Assembly: GCA_034111045.1 (NCBI GenBank)
Contig: JAWUYA010000011.1
Span: forward strand, 1 to 64,000
DNA from: JALJPB01 sp034111045
GTDB taxonomy: Bacteria > Pseudomonadota > Gammaproteobacteria > Enterobacterales > Alteromonadaceae
DNA: 64,000 nucleotides
Reading direction: 5' to 3'
Under the pieces are notes generated by a model. The model did no database searches and had not been told where the DNA came from. It saw only the letters and a program-made list of their open reading frames with translations. The position numbers and the translations under genes are program-made. Positions 9,650-19,721 of the stretch are shown here, in pieces (positions within the stretch are counted from its first letter, which is position 1; each line of letters begins with the position of its first letter).

Positions 9650-12079
9650 ATGCTTAATAAGATACACCACGGTTTTATATTAACTAAACAATCACAAGAT
9701 ATCAGTACGGGTATTAAGGTCACATTATGGATAATAACCGATCAGGGTCCTGTAAAGCTCGATATCTTAAATGAACAAGCCGTTTTTTTTGTGGAAGCAG
9801 ATCAAGTTGAGTATGCCCAAGCCGTTTTATTATCAAGAAAGGTCACCGTTAGCAAAGTCACCTCGCTCAACCTTAAAACGTTTACTCAACAAAAGGTGTG
9901 TGGTTTTTACTTTGATTTTATGCGTGATTTTTATGCAGCAAGAGAGAGTTTAAAACAGCAAAATGTCAAATGTTATGAGGATGACTTCCGTCCTGATGAA
10001 CGGTATTTAATGGAGCGTTTTATTACGGCCGGTATTCATTTTATTGGTGATGAAAAAGTTAATAATCATAAACCATATATATCCTTCAGTAATGTGAAAT
10101 GTAAACCTCAAACAACGAATATCAACTTATCCATGATATCAATTGATATTGAATGCTCCATGGAAGGAGAGCTTTATTCAATTGGTTTTTATAGTGAGAG
10201 TTATCAACAAGTCTTCATGATAGGTAATTTAGCTAACGTAAGATCTTCATTGGTAGGGGAGAGCACTCAATATGATGATTTAACTTATATCTCTTGGTTT
10301 GAAAATGAAAAACAATTAATTATAGCCTTTATTGCTTGGTTTACAGAACATGATGTCGATATTATTATTGGCTGGAACGTCATTAACTTTGATATGTCTT
10401 TGTTGCAAAAACGTTGTGATAAATATGGCATTAAATTTTCTATCGGCCGTGATAACAGTGCCCCTTATTGGCGAAAAAATAAGAACACGGAACAATATTA
10501 TTTAGAAATTTCCGGCCGTGTTGTTCTTGACGGTATCGATCTACTTAAGACAGCTACTTATAACTTTCCCAGTTTCTCACTCGATAATGTGGCTAATGCT
10601 CTGCTGGGTAAAAGTAAGAAAGTAGACGATGTTGATAACCGTATGGAAGAAATTACACACAATTTTAATCATAATAAACCGGCTTTAGCCACCTATAATC
10701 TTGAAGACTGCAGATTGGTATGGTTAATATTTGAAAAAACTCAATTGTTAGAGTTTGCGATGCTAAAGGCACAATTAACAGGTTTAGCAATAGATCGAGT
10801 GGGGGGTTCTGTTGCCGCCTTTACTAATCTGTATTTACCTAAGTTACATCGTAGTGGTTACATTGCTCCTAATATGGGGGATGGGGAGTCTGATTTGATC
10901 TCACCTGGTGGTTATGTAATGGATTCTATCCCGGGCCTTTATAAAAATGTATTAGTTCTTGATTTTAAAAGCCTGTACCCGAGCATTATTAGAACGTTTA
11001 AAATTGATCCCATGGGGTTGATTGAAGGCTTACTATCAAACAATCCAGCACAACAAATTAAAGGTTTTGATGGCGCGTATTTTTCGAGAGAAAAACATTT
11101 TTTACCTGATATTATAAAGTCTTTATGGTTAGAGCGTGATAAAGCTAAAATAGAAAAGAATGGCGCTTTATCTCAAGCGATAAAAATTATTATGAACAGT
11201 TTTTATGGTGTACTTGGTTCAACCGGTTGCCGTTTTTTTGATCCCCGTTTATCAGGCTCTATAACTAAACGCAGCCATGAGCTTTTAAAAACAACGTCAC
11301 ACTGGATTGAAAATCAGGGGTATCAAGTTATCTATGGTGACACTGACTCAATATTCGTTCACATTGGCAGTGAAAAGTCGCCATCAGAAAGTAGAGACTT
11401 AGGACAAAAGTTACAAGCAATCATTAATAAAAAATGGCATCAAGTGCTGAGGAACGATTTTGATCTGGAGAGTGAATTAGAAATAGAATTTGAAACTCAT
11501 TTTAGTCAATTCTTGATGCCAACAGTTAGAGGCGGAAACCAAGATCATGGTGGCTCAGTGGGTACAAAAAAACGATATGCAGGTATAGTCTCTTCTGGTG
11601 ACAGCGAACAGCTTATTTTCAAAGGACTCGAAACCGTACGCAGTGATTGGACAGAGCTTAGTAAAGTCTTTCAGCAAGAGCTTTATCGACGAATTTTTAA
11701 AGGTGAGCCGGTTGAACGTTATATTGTAGAAATTGTCAATAAAACCTTAAATGGTGAGTTTGATCATTTGCTGATTTATCGCAAGCGCATAAGAAGAAAA
11801 TTAAAAGATTATGTTAAAAATGTGCCACCCCATGTAAAAGCTGCACGCATTGCTGATGCCATTAATGAAACGCTTAATAAACCGTTAAAATATCAAAATA
11901 AAGGTTGGATTGAGTATTTGATCACTATTAATGGCCCTCAAGCTAAAGAGTATGTTGATTCAACGCTAGATTATGACTTTTACGTTGATAGACAATTAAA
12001 AACCGTTGCTAACGATATATTACCTTTTATCAGCACAAATTTTGATAAGATAGTGGGTAAACAATTAGACTTGTTTTAA
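9650..12079 (+). CDS. polB: DNA polymerase II (family B)
   Basis: An 809-aa family B polymerase with proofreading, used in replication restart and lesion bypass. The exonuclease domain has Exo I as D166-I-E168 (DIEC rather than the usual DIET), Exo II as GWNVINFD and Exo III as TYNLEDC. The palm has motif A DFKSLYPSII, motif B KIIMNSFYGVLG and motif C Y562-GDTDS. The thumb includes KKRYAG and FKGLETVRSDW. The protein ends GKQLDLF, a sliding-clamp binding peptide like that of E. coli Pol II. Length and order match the E. coli enzyme (783 aa). Start ATG 9650, with no strong ribosome binding site. Divergent from dinG. Confidence 0.96.
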   Translation: MLNKIHHGFILTKQSQDISTGIKVTLWIITDQGPVKLDILNEQAVFFVEADQVEYAQAVLLSRKVTVSKVTSLNLKTFTQQKVCGFYFDFMRDFYAARESLKQQNVKCYEDDFRPDERYLMERFITAGIHFIGDEKVNNHKPYISFSNVKCKPQTTNINLSMISIDIECSMEGELYSIGFYSESYQQVFMIGNLANVRSSLVGESTQYDDLTYISWFENEKQLIIAFIAWFTEHDVDIIIGWNVINFDMSLLQKRCDKYGIKFSIGRDNSAPYWRKNKNTEQYYLEISGRVVLDGIDLLKTATYNFPSFSLDNVANALLGKSKKVDDVDNRMEEITHNFNHNKPALATYNLEDCRLVWLIFEKTQLLEFAMLKAQLTGLAIDRVGGSVAAFTNLYLPKLHRSGYIAPNMGDGESDLISPGGYVMDSIPGLYKNVLVLDFKSLYPSIIRTFKIDPMGLIEGLLSNNPAQQIKGFDGAYFSREKHFLPDIIKSLWLERDKAKIEKNGALSQAIKIIMNSFYGVLGSTGCRFFDPRLSGSITKRSHELLKTTSHWIENQGYQVIYGDTDSIFVHIGSEKSPSESRDLGQKLQAIINKKWHQVLRNDFDLESELEIEFETHFSQFLMPTVRGGNQDHGGSVGTKKRYAGIVSSGDSEQLIFKGLETVRSDWTELSKVFQQELYRRIFKGEPVERYIVEIVNKTLNGEFDHLLIYRKRIRRKLKDYVKNVPPHVKAARIADAINETLNKPLKYQNKGWIEYLITINGPQAKEYVDSTLDYDFYVDRQLKTVANDILPFISTNFDKIVGKQLDLF

Positions 12080-12355
12080 CGTTTTATCGGCAAAGCTAGC
12101 GACTGAAAGTTAAACTTCTTATCTAAAGAAAATTTTGTCGTGACTTTATTGGGTAATTTTATCGGGTAACTTTTGGTAAGTTTACCGCTATGTGAGTACC
12201 TAACTGATTGATATAATGAGTATGATAAGAGCTACATTATTCTTTTTCTTGTCAATTAAATTGCAAAATAAAAGGTGTAACCCTTTTACTTTCACGCTAT
12301 AAAAGCAACGATATGCCTATTTCAAATAAATTTAATCTGAATAAAGAGGGACAAA

Positions 12356-13552
12356 GTGACTAAAAAAGTGACTAACAAAGATACTAAAATAGTAAACGCA
12401 GGTCGCAAACCTGAATTTAGTAATGGTGTGGTAAACCCCGCCGTTGTGCGTGCCTCTACAGTCGTTTTTAATACTGTAAAAGAGATGAATCATGCTCTGG
12501 TGAATAAAAACAATAATACCATGGTATATGGCCGACGGGGGACAACCACGGCATTTGCATTTAGTGAGGCCATGACCGAGCTTGAAGGTGGTGCAGGCTG
12601 TGCACTTTATCCTTCAGGCACTGCTGCTATTACTAACGCGATCCTGTCTTTTGTTAAAACCGGCGATCATATTTTAATGCTCGACAGTGCTTATGAGCCA
12701 ACACGAGATTATTGCGATAAGATTTTAACTAATTTTGGCGTGCAAACCACCTACTACGACCCTATGATAGGGGCTGATATTGAAACACTAATACAGCCTA
12801 ATACTCGGATAATTTTTCTTGAATCTCCGGGTTCAATCACTATGGAAGTGCAAGATGTACCCGCTATTGCTGAGGTTGCTCACCAACATGGTTGTATCGT
12901 TATGCTTGATAATACTTGGGCAGCAGGCATAAACTTTAACCCATTTGACTATGGTGTCGATATTTCAATACAAGCGGCAACTAAATACATTGTGGGTCAT
13001 TCAGATGTAATGTTAGGCACGGCAACAGCGACGGCTGAACATTGGCCACAACTAAGAGATAACAGTTATCTCATGGGGCAGTGCACATCTCCTGATGATT
13101 TGTATTTGGCACTTCGAGGTATCCGCACCATAGGTGTTCGATTGAGACAGCATCAACAAAGTGCTTTAAAAGTCGCTCATTGGTTGTCACAACGCAAAGA
13201 GGTTGAAACTATTCTTCATCCTGCGTTTGAGTCATGCCCGGGACATGAGTTCTTTAAACGTGATTTTAGTGGCTCTAATGGATTGTTTTCTTTTGTGTTA
13301 AACAAGGGAAACAAAGCCGCTATTACGGCATTACTTGATGGCATGTCACACTTTAAAATGGGTTATTCATGGGGTGGATTTGAAAGTTTAATTTTAGCTA
13401 ATTCGAATGTGCAATCAATTCGCACCGTAACGACCTGGCCCTATCAATACCCATTAATACGTTTACACATAGGTCTTGAAGATGTTGATGATTTAATTGA
13501 GGACTTAACTAAAGGTTTTGAGCGTTTTAATGAGGTGCTTGCTCATTATTAG
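12356..13552 (+). CDS. metC: cystathionine beta-lyase (MetC type)
   Basis: A 398-aa PLP enzyme of the Cys/Met metabolism family, which cleaves cystathionine to homocysteine, pyruvate and ammonia in methionine synthesis. Visible features are the R-R-G-T segment (YGRRGTTTAFAF), the phosphate-binding YPSGTAA, the cofactor aspartate in MLDNTWAAG, the PLP lysine in QAATKYIVGHSD, and the C-terminal RLHIGLEDVDDLIEDL. The start is a GTG at 12356 with GAGGG ending 5 nt before it; no upstream ATG is available. Monocistronic, with 276 bp of intergenic sequence before it in which I see no clear motif. A gamma-lyase role cannot be excluded, but the YMGQ-type SYLMGQ region is MetC-like. Confidence 0.9.
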   Translation: MTKKVTNKDTKIVNAGRKPEFSNGVVNPAVVRASTVVFNTVKEMNHALVNKNNNTMVYGRRGTTTAFAFSEAMTELEGGAGCALYPSGTAAITNAILSFVKTGDHILMLDSAYEPTRDYCDKILTNFGVQTTYYDPMIGADIETLIQPNTRIIFLESPGSITMEVQDVPAIAEVAHQHGCIVMLDNTWAAGINFNPFDYGVDISIQAATKYIVGHSDVMLGTATATAEHWPQLRDNSYLMGQCTSPDDLYLALRGIRTIGVRLRQHQQSALKVAHWLSQRKEVETILHPAFESCPGHEFFKRDFSGSNGLFSFVLNKGNKAAITALLDGMSHFKMGYSWGGFESLILANSNVQSIRTVTTWPYQYPLIRLHIGLEDVDDLIEDLTKGFERFNEVLAHY

Positions 13553-13560
13553 TTTTTAAC

Positions 13561-13583
13561 TCAACAACAGGGTTACTTGTTGA
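13561..13583. terminator. weak bidirectional hairpin between metC and the DUF2937 gene
   Basis: TCAACAA (13561-13567) and TTGTTGA (13577-13583) pair across a 9-nt loop in the 48-bp gap between two convergent genes. Neither side has a clear U tract. Confidence 0.3.
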
Positions 13584-13600
13584 ATCAGTTGTTTTGTTAG

Positions 13601-14149
13601 TTATAGTTTTTTATTAGGATAGATCAATTGTCTTGTTGGTTTTGCCCTAAGTTTACCTATAATTTTTTTCAATATGCCAATAGTACTCGCCTTTAACAAC
13701 AAAACTACACAAGCAAAAATTGCACCTGTTGATAAGGCGCCTATTTCTAAAGGCACAGCTAATTCAAAATTATTTAAGGTGGCTTGCGCCATCAGTAAAT
13801 CTATTTGACGAACAAAGTTATAAAGTTGAGTAAGATAATCATTGTTTTGTAATTGACTCAGTTGGAGCTCAAAACCGGTCAATCTATCGTTCATAGCGCC
13901 AATAATTTCTCCTGTTTGAGCAATAGCTGAATCAGTGTTTTCCCGATAACGCGCTATCATAAAATTCAAATCACCATTGAATTGTAAATCAGCAATTGTT
14001 TGGAATTTTAGCAATTGGTACTTTACTTCTTCAAGATGTCCTGACAAGCGTTGAATATATTGCTGCATAAATTCAGGAGCTTGTAATCCTAGAATAAAAC
14101 TTAAGGTAAAAAGGATACGGTCAAATAATGTGGTGATTAGTTTTAGCAT
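13601..14149 (-). CDS. DUF2937 family membrane protein
   Basis: A 182-aa protein. Residues about 5-27 hold a hydrophobic segment (ILFTLSFILGLQAP), followed by the family-typical FMQQYIQRLSGHLEEVKYQL, a long amphipathic helical region (about 30-125) likely to be coiled coil, and a second membrane span at about 137-160 (GAIFACVVLLLKAS). This arrangement matches DUF2937, a gammaproteobacterial inner-membrane family without a known function. The basic C-terminus (KLRAKPTRQLIYPNKK) would be cytoplasmic. Convergent with metC. Start ATG at 14149. Confidence 0.78.
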   Translation of the reverse strand: MLKLITTLFDRILFTLSFILGLQAPEFMQQYIQRLSGHLEEVKYQLLKFQTIADLQFNGDLNFMIARYRENTDSAIAQTGEIIGAMNDRLTGFELQLSQLQNNDYLTQLYNFVRQIDLLMAQATLNNFELAVPLEIGALSTGAIFACVVLLLKASTIGILKKIIGKLRAKPTRQLIYPNKKL

Positions 14150-14290
14150 AAAAGGAACATCAACTTATTTATTTAAACGGTGCTTAAGACAGAGTATCAG
14201 TTATCAATTGAAATAACATGACCAATTTTGAAACGAGGCATTGAATAACATTATTATTAGCGGTGATATATACCTGTCAAATATGAAAGT

Positions 14291-14941
14291 TTAACGTTGG
14301 AACTTGAGAATATAGCCTTTGAATTTTTGGTCGAGATAATGACTGTTGTTTGGTTTTTGATGAGATGAAGTGAAACCGAGCTCTACCATTTTTGCACTCA
14401 ATTTATTTTTTCTTCCTCGGCCAGGATCAACAATGATAACTTCGCAGGTCTTTTGTGCATGAGCTTTAATGAAATTTGACAGTAATTGCACATGGCTGTC
14501 CTCATACAATAAGTCACTGCCAATGATCAGATCAAAAAGACCTAGGCTGTCAGTTTTACTGGTCCAATCAACTTGTTCAAACGAGATGGGACTATCCCCA
14601 TTGAGTAAGGTGTTTCTTTGTAAAAAATTCTGTACTTCTGGATGATAATCGGTTGCTGTAATATCTGCGGATTTTTTGTTTAACAGTAAACTGGAAAGTG
14701 CCATACCACATCCAACTTCTAATATGCGCTTTGAGTCAGTTTTGTAACCATTAATAAAGTGAGCAAGTACTAAACTCGATGGCCAAATCACCCCGAAAAT
14801 AGGCCATGATGCAGAGGAGATACCAAGATTTTCAGCAATACCTACAGGGTCATGAAACTCTTGTTTATCACGTAAGGTACACAAGTGAATATCAATTTCA
14901 CCAAACTCAACTGTTTGGTAACATAAGCGTAGATTTGTAAT
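14291..14941 (-). CDS. class I SAM-dependent methyltransferase, apparent ATT start
   Basis: A Rossmann-fold methyltransferase with motif I LEVGCGMALSS, an acidic loop at TATDYHPE, and motif IV-like DLIIGSDLLYE; it resembles the METTL/nicotinamide-methyltransferase-like group, substrate unknown. Conventional starts reach only to a TTG at 14884, which has no ribosome binding site and would give 197 aa. The same frame continues upstream as YQTVEFGEIDIH joined to the expected LRDKQEF segment, which I recognise as the family N-terminus. The open stretch ends at a TGA at 14951-14953. The only start-like codon there is ATT at 14939-14941, with GAGG (949-952) 7 nt before it, giving 216 aa. Alternatives are the TTG start or a mutated start codon. 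Confidence 0.7.
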   Translation of the reverse strand: MTNLRLCYQTVEFGEIDIHLCTLRDKQEFHDPVGIAENLGISSASWPIFGVIWPSSLVLAHFINGYKTDSKRILEVGCGMALSSLLLNKKSADITATDYHPEVQNFLQRNTLLNGDSPISFEQVDWTSKTDSLGLFDLIIGSDLLYEDSHVQLLSNFIKAHAQKTCEVIIVDPGRGRKNKLSAKMVELGFTSSHQKPNNSHYLDQKFKGYILKFQR

Positions 14942-15108
14942 TGGCTTGCCTCAATAAATTGACGCTAAGCAAAATGTCGAGGACAAAGGGCATAACGAAT
15001 ATTTTGTAGGTTACAGTAATTATTAATGATAACAATGTATTTCAAATGTAATTAAAAGTGAACTTAAATATTGACTCGGATTGTTATCCCGTGGAAGGTT
15101 ATCAGCAA

Positions 15109-16098
15109 CTATTTTTTGTTTACATTAGCCTTTTGTGCATCAATCCTTGATTTTTTTAACGTTCGCTGGCTTTGTAACGTTTTAGCTGCATCACTTCCAA
15201 TATGAGCATGTCCGCGTTGACTGGCTAAAGTCATTTGTTTTTCACGTTCTGCATAACGTGCTCTTTGCTCTTCGGTGACATTGTTAATGCAATGATGACA
15301 ACAGACCCCTTTTTTATAATGCGTATGCGTTTTGTCTTTTTCTGTAATCGGCATACGGCAAGCATGACATTGATCATATTTACCTTTATTTAGCTGATGA
15401 TCAACAGCAACCCTGTCATCAAAAACAAAACATTCGCCTTTCCACATTGTCTCTCCTTGTGGGACTTCTTCAAGGTATTTCAATATACCACCTTCAAGAT
15501 GATAAACTTCTTCAAAACCTTGCTCCTTTAAATATGCAGTTGATTTTTCACAACGAATACCACCGGTACAATACATAGCGACTTTTTTATGCTTCTTGTT
15601 GTCTAAATTTTTGCCAACATATTGCGGGAATTCACGGAAACTTTTGGTGTTGGGATCAATCGCATTTTCAAAAGCGCCAATGGCAATCTCATAATCATTT
15701 CGAGTATCAATAAGCATGACTTCGGGGTCTGAAATCAGCGCATTCCAATCTTTTGGTTTAACATAGGTACCAACGACCTGAAGTGGATCGATGCCTTCAA
15801 CGCCCATAGTAACAATTTCATTTTTAAGTTTGACTTTACTGCGCTTAAACGGGGCATTGCTAGTATATGATTCTTTATGAGAGATAGTTGATAATCGTTG
15901 ATCACTTTTAAGCCAATTAAGTACAGCACTAACACCTATTTCGGAGCCCGCTATAGTACCATTAATACCTTCTAGAGCTAATAGTAGGGTACCACGAACT
16001 TCATTTGCTTCCATCAGGTTCAGTAAAGGTTTTTGCAGTTGTTCGAAGTTTTCCAGGCGAATAAATTTGTATAGTGCGCTAACTACATAAGTTGACAT
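15109..16098 (-). CDS. trhO: tRNA uridine(34) hydroxylase TrhO (YceA)
   Basis: A 329-aa protein that hydroxylates U34 of certain tRNAs, the first step to 5-carboxymethoxyuridine or 5-methoxyuridine (established for E. coli YceA/TrhO). An N-terminal acylphosphatase-like domain (RGTLLLALEGINGTIAGS) is followed by a rhodanese domain with the active-site loop C177-TGGIRC183-EKS. The C-terminus has paired cysteines (CHACRMPIT and GVCCHHC), a probable zinc site of the family. The final 30 residues are a lysine-rich tail. ATG start at 16098 with AGAGGAAAT just upstream. Sits alone between a methyltransferase and metG on the same strand. Confidence 0.94.
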   Translation of the reverse strand: MSTYVVSALYKFIRLENFEQLQKPLLNLMEANEVRGTLLLALEGINGTIAGSEIGVSAVLNWLKSDQRLSTISHKESYTSNAPFKRSKVKLKNEIVTMGVEGIDPLQVVGTYVKPKDWNALISDPEVMLIDTRNDYEIAIGAFENAIDPNTKSFREFPQYVGKNLDNKKHKKVAMYCTGGIRCEKSTAYLKEQGFEEVYHLEGGILKYLEEVPQGETMWKGECFVFDDRVAVDHQLNKGKYDQCHACRMPITEKDKTHTHYKKGVCCHHCINNVTEEQRARYAEREKQMTLASQRGHAHIGSDAAKTLQSQRTLKKSRIDAQKANVNKK

Positions 16099-16301
16099 TT
16101 TATTTCCTCTGCTCGCTGGAACGTAAATCCAGTGCTTGTATTGATTACAATGTGGTTTAGTTGTTTTTAAGAATCAAAATAACCAACCACAATGATTCGC
16201 CCTCAACCTTGTTTCATGCTTTAGTAAGAAAAAGTAACCAGTGGATGATTATCAATGATACTTTTTAAAGCTAGGTGATGAAAGAGCCAATTGACGGATT
16301 A

Positions 16302-18443
16302 TTATTTGACGCGCATGCCTGGCATGGCACCTTCTTCTGGGTTTAATATCCATAAATCTTCACCACCGGGACCTGCAGCTAAGACCATGCCTTCAGACAT
16401 GCCAAAACGCATTTTTCTTGGGGCTAAGTTGGCAACCATTACTGTGTGTTTTCCAATAAGATCTTCCGGTTGGTAAGCTGATTTAATACCAGCAAATACC
16501 TGACGAGTTTCACCCTCTTCTTTAGAGTCGAGTGCAAGAGTGAGCTTTAATAGCTTATCTGCTTTTTCCACATGCTCGGCATTGATTATTTTAACAATAC
16601 GTAAATCAATTTTGCTAAAATCATCAAAGTTGATTTCTTCGCTGATTGGATCGTGCGCTAAGGGATCGTTTATAGCGGCCGTATTATCAATCCCTTTTGT
16701 TTGTTTTGGTTTCTTTGTCATTTGTTTAGTGACATCGTTTTCTTTTTTACTTAAGTTGTCTTTAGACGCATCTACCATGGCATTAATTTTATCCATATCA
16801 ACACGTTGTAATAACGCTTTAAATTTGTTGATTTTATGATCCGTTAATAAGGTTTTATGACCTTCCCAGATTAATTCATCATTTAAAAATGCGGCAGTGT
16901 TCTCTGCTAATACCGGTAATACTGGCTTTAAATAAATCATTAAAGTACGGAACATATTAATACCTAAAGAGCATATATCTTGGACTTCTTGCTGTTTAGT
17001 TTCATCTTTGACTAATTGCCATGGCTCTTTTACTGCAATGTATTCATTTACTTTGTCAGCAAGCGCCATGATCTCACGCATACCTCGGGCAAAATCTCTT
17101 GCTTCATAACAAGCAGCGATTGAGTCACCTGCGTTGATGACTTCATCAGCAAGTGCTTGGTCATCAATGTGAGTTGACAACATGCCATTAAAACGTTTGG
17201 TAATAAAACTTGCGCAACGTGAGGCGATATTAACGACCTTACCGACTAAATCAGAATTGACACGTTGGGCAAAGTCTTCCAAATTTAGATCTAGGTCATC
17301 AATACGACTGGTTAACTTAGCCGCATAATAATAACGTAAATATTCAGGATTTAAATAGTCTAAATAGGTACGACCTTTGATAAAAGTGCCTTTTGATTTA
17401 GACATTTTTGCGCCATTTACTGTGACAAAACCATGCGCATATACGGATGTAGGTTTACGGTATCCGGCGCCTTCTAACATTGCAGGCCAGAATAGACTAT
17501 GGAAATATATGATGTCTTTACCAATGAAATGGTAGAGCTCAGCATCGGAATTTTCATTCCAGAAATTGTCAAAATCTATTTGAGGGTTTTTATCACATAA
17601 ATGTTTAAAGCTACCCATATAACCAATTGGAGCATCTAGCCAAACATAGAAAAATTTATCAGGCGCATTAGGGATTTCAAAACCAAAATAAGGCGCATCT
17701 CGGCTGATATCCCATTGTCTCAATCCTTGGTCGAACCATTCAGCAAGCTTGTTTGCCATTTCTTCTTGCAGCGCGCCACTGCGAGTCCAGTTTTTTAACA
17801 TGTCTTCAAAAGCAGGTAAGTCAAAAAAATAATGCTCGGAGTCTTTTAATATCGGGGTTGCACCTGATACTACCGAACGAGGATTTAACACTTCTGTCGG
17901 GGAATAAGTCGCGCCACAATGATCACAACTATCACCATTTTGATCCTCACTTTTACACTTAGGGCAAGTACCTTTGATAAAACGGTCTGGCAAAAACATG
18001 CCTTTTTCTGGGTCATAAAGTTGAGATATAGTGCGAGTTTTAATATAGCCTTTGCTATGTAGACGGTTATAAATTTCTTCTGCGAAGGTTTTGTTTTCCT
18101 CGCTATGAGTTGAATGGTAATTATCGAAACTGATATGAAAATCGGCAAAATCGCTCATATGCTCGTCACGAATACCGGCAATCATTTCTTCTGGTGTTAT
18201 CCCAAGCTCTTGAGCTTTGAGCATAATAGGGGTGCCGTGTGCATCATCAGCGCAAACAAAATAAGTCTCATGACCGCGCATACGTTGAAAGCGAACCCAA
18301 ATATCTGTTTGAATATGTTCAAGCATATGGCCTAAATGGATAGAGCCATTTGCGTACGGGAGAGCGCAAGTAACAAGGATTTTCCGTTTTTTATCTGCTG
18401 CAATATTTGCTTCAAGTTCTGTATTTACTGATGGCATTGACAT
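16302..18443 (-). CDS. metG: methionyl-tRNA synthetase
   Basis: A 713-aa class I synthetase. HLGH at 36-39, a knuckle with four zinc cysteines (C160, C163, C173, C176), the KMSKS loop at 346-350, and the anticodon-binding helices follow in order. The last 110 residues form the EMAP/Trbp111 tRNA-binding domain (DDFSKIDLRIVKI, then QVFAGI and ANLAPRKMRFGMSEGM) that dimerises the enzyme. A lysine-rich linker (about 575-605) joins it to the core. In-frame TTG 18449 and ATG 18437 are alternatives; the ATG at 18443 is used, without a clear Shine-Dalgarno. Divergent from apbC, as in many gammaproteobacteria. Confidence 0.97.
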   Translation of the reverse strand: MSMPSVNTELEANIAADKKRKILVTCALPYANGSIHLGHMLEHIQTDIWVRFQRMRGHETYFVCADDAHGTPIMLKAQELGITPEEMIAGIRDEHMSDFADFHISFDNYHSTHSEENKTFAEEIYNRLHSKGYIKTRTISQLYDPEKGMFLPDRFIKGTCPKCKSEDQNGDSCDHCGATYSPTEVLNPRSVVSGATPILKDSEHYFFDLPAFEDMLKNWTRSGALQEEMANKLAEWFDQGLRQWDISRDAPYFGFEIPNAPDKFFYVWLDAPIGYMGSFKHLCDKNPQIDFDNFWNENSDAELYHFIGKDIIYFHSLFWPAMLEGAGYRKPTSVYAHGFVTVNGAKMSKSKGTFIKGRTYLDYLNPEYLRYYYAAKLTSRIDDLDLNLEDFAQRVNSDLVGKVVNIASRCASFITKRFNGMLSTHIDDQALADEVINAGDSIAACYEARDFARGMREIMALADKVNEYIAVKEPWQLVKDETKQQEVQDICSLGINMFRTLMIYLKPVLPVLAENTAAFLNDELIWEGHKTLLTDHKINKFKALLQRVDMDKINAMVDASKDNLSKKENDVTKQMTKKPKQTKGIDNTAAINDPLAHDPISEEINFDDFSKIDLRIVKIINAEHVEKADKLLKLTLALDSKEEGETRQVFAGIKSAYQPEDLIGKHTVMVANLAPRKMRFGMSEGMVLAAGPGGEDLWILNPEEGAMPGMRVK

Positions 18444-18528
18444 TAACAATTTTTTTTGATGGTAATAATGAGTAGGATAGTACAGAATTTGAGGTGTATT
18501 TTCATTAATAATGTGACTCTTTATTCAA

Positions 18529-19719
18529 ATGTTTAAAAAATTATTTTCTCGTCAGTCATCAAAGTCGATTTCTTCAGCAGAGTATTCGGCTTCATCAATT
18601 GCTAATCACCATAATAAACAAGATGATAATGTTGAAAAAACAATTCATCAAATGCTGATTAATTATCAATCTGAAACTTTTCCTGATGGTGTTTTCCCCT
18701 TTTGTACTGCCCTTAACCTTAATATCAAAAAAGACAAAATTGTTATTAACTTAACCACACCTTTTCCGTGTCAAGGCGAGTTTGAATTGCTAGCTAATAG
18801 CTTAACTGAGGCACTATCAATTGCGGTGATTTTTACCCTACATTTAGATGTGATTGCTGTTAGGCAACATCCAATAAAAAATGTTAAAAACATAATCGCT
18901 ATTGCATCGGGTAAAGGAGGAGTAGGGAAGTCGACTACAGCAGTTAACCTTGCTTATGCGATAATCGCAGAAGGAGGAAAAGTGGGGATTTTAGATGCTG
19001 ATATTTACGGACCGTCTATTCCCACTATGCTAGGTATAAAAGATCAAAAGCCATCATCCGTTGATGGTAAATTAATGACACCATTAAACGCTTATAACTT
19101 ACATGCTATGTCTATTGGTTTTCTCGTGCCTGAAGATGATGCGACAGTTTGGCGTGGACCAATGGCAAGTAAAGCATTCAACCAGTTACTTTTCGAAACA
19201 GATTGGCCTGAGGTTGATTATTTACTTATTGATATGCCACCGGGAACCGGTGATATCCAGTTAACTCTTGCTCAAAAAGTGCCAGTAGCTGCTGCGGTTA
19301 TTATTACGACACCACAAGATGTTGCTTTGGCTGATGCGATAAAAGGTATCGCTATGTTTGAAAAAGTTCAAGTGCCTGTTTTAGGGGTAGTCGAAAACAT
19401 GAGTTATCATCAATGTGAAAATTGTGGGCATCAATCTCATTTGTTTGGTGAAGGAGGAGGGGCTGATATCGCCCATGCCTACCAAACCAAATTATTGGGA
19501 CAGTTACCTTTAGATATTAGTATTCGTCAAGATGCCGATTTTGGAAAATCACCTATTATTGAAAATAGCACTAGTGAACTCACACAATTGTACCGTAAGA
19601 TAGCGCGCAACGTTGCTGGACAATTATTTTTACAACTTGATAGGCGCAGCCCTCAAACCGCAAAAATTTCGCTCAGTGATGATAATTCTATCGACTCTAA
19701 CCACAGTGATGAACAATAA
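18529..19719 (+). CDS. apbC: Mrp/ApbC iron-sulfur cluster carrier ATPase
   Basis: A 396-aa P-loop scaffold that carries and transfers [4Fe-4S] clusters. The N-terminal third has a degenerate MIP18-like domain after a serine-rich, poorly conserved first 30 residues. The ParA-type Walker A is GKGGVGKST at 128-136, followed by GILDADIYGPS, the switch DMPPGTGD and the cluster-binding CENC motif near 290. Divergent from metG, with 85 bp between starts. dcd begins 2 nt after the stop, so the two are translated from one mRNA. Confidence 0.94.
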   Translation: MFKKLFSRQSSKSISSAEYSASSIANHHNKQDDNVEKTIHQMLINYQSETFPDGVFPFCTALNLNIKKDKIVINLTTPFPCQGEFELLANSLTEALSIAVIFTLHLDVIAVRQHPIKNVKNIIAIASGKGGVGKSTTAVNLAYAIIAEGGKVGILDADIYGPSIPTMLGIKDQKPSSVDGKLMTPLNAYNLHAMSIGFLVPEDDATVWRGPMASKAFNQLLFETDWPEVDYLLIDMPPGTGDIQLTLAQKVPVAAAVIITTPQDVALADAIKGIAMFEKVQVPVLGVVENMSYHQCENCGHQSHLFGEGGGADIAHAYQTKLLGQLPLDISIRQDADFGKSPIIENSTSELTQLYRKIARNVAGQLFLQLDRRSPQTAKISLSDDNSIDSNHSDEQ

Positions 19720-19721
19720 TT

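Noticed and set aside
13561..13583. Strong intrinsic terminator between metC and the DUF2937 gene
   Set aside because: The stem is AT-rich, 7 bp, and lacks a U tract on both strands; listed only as weak.
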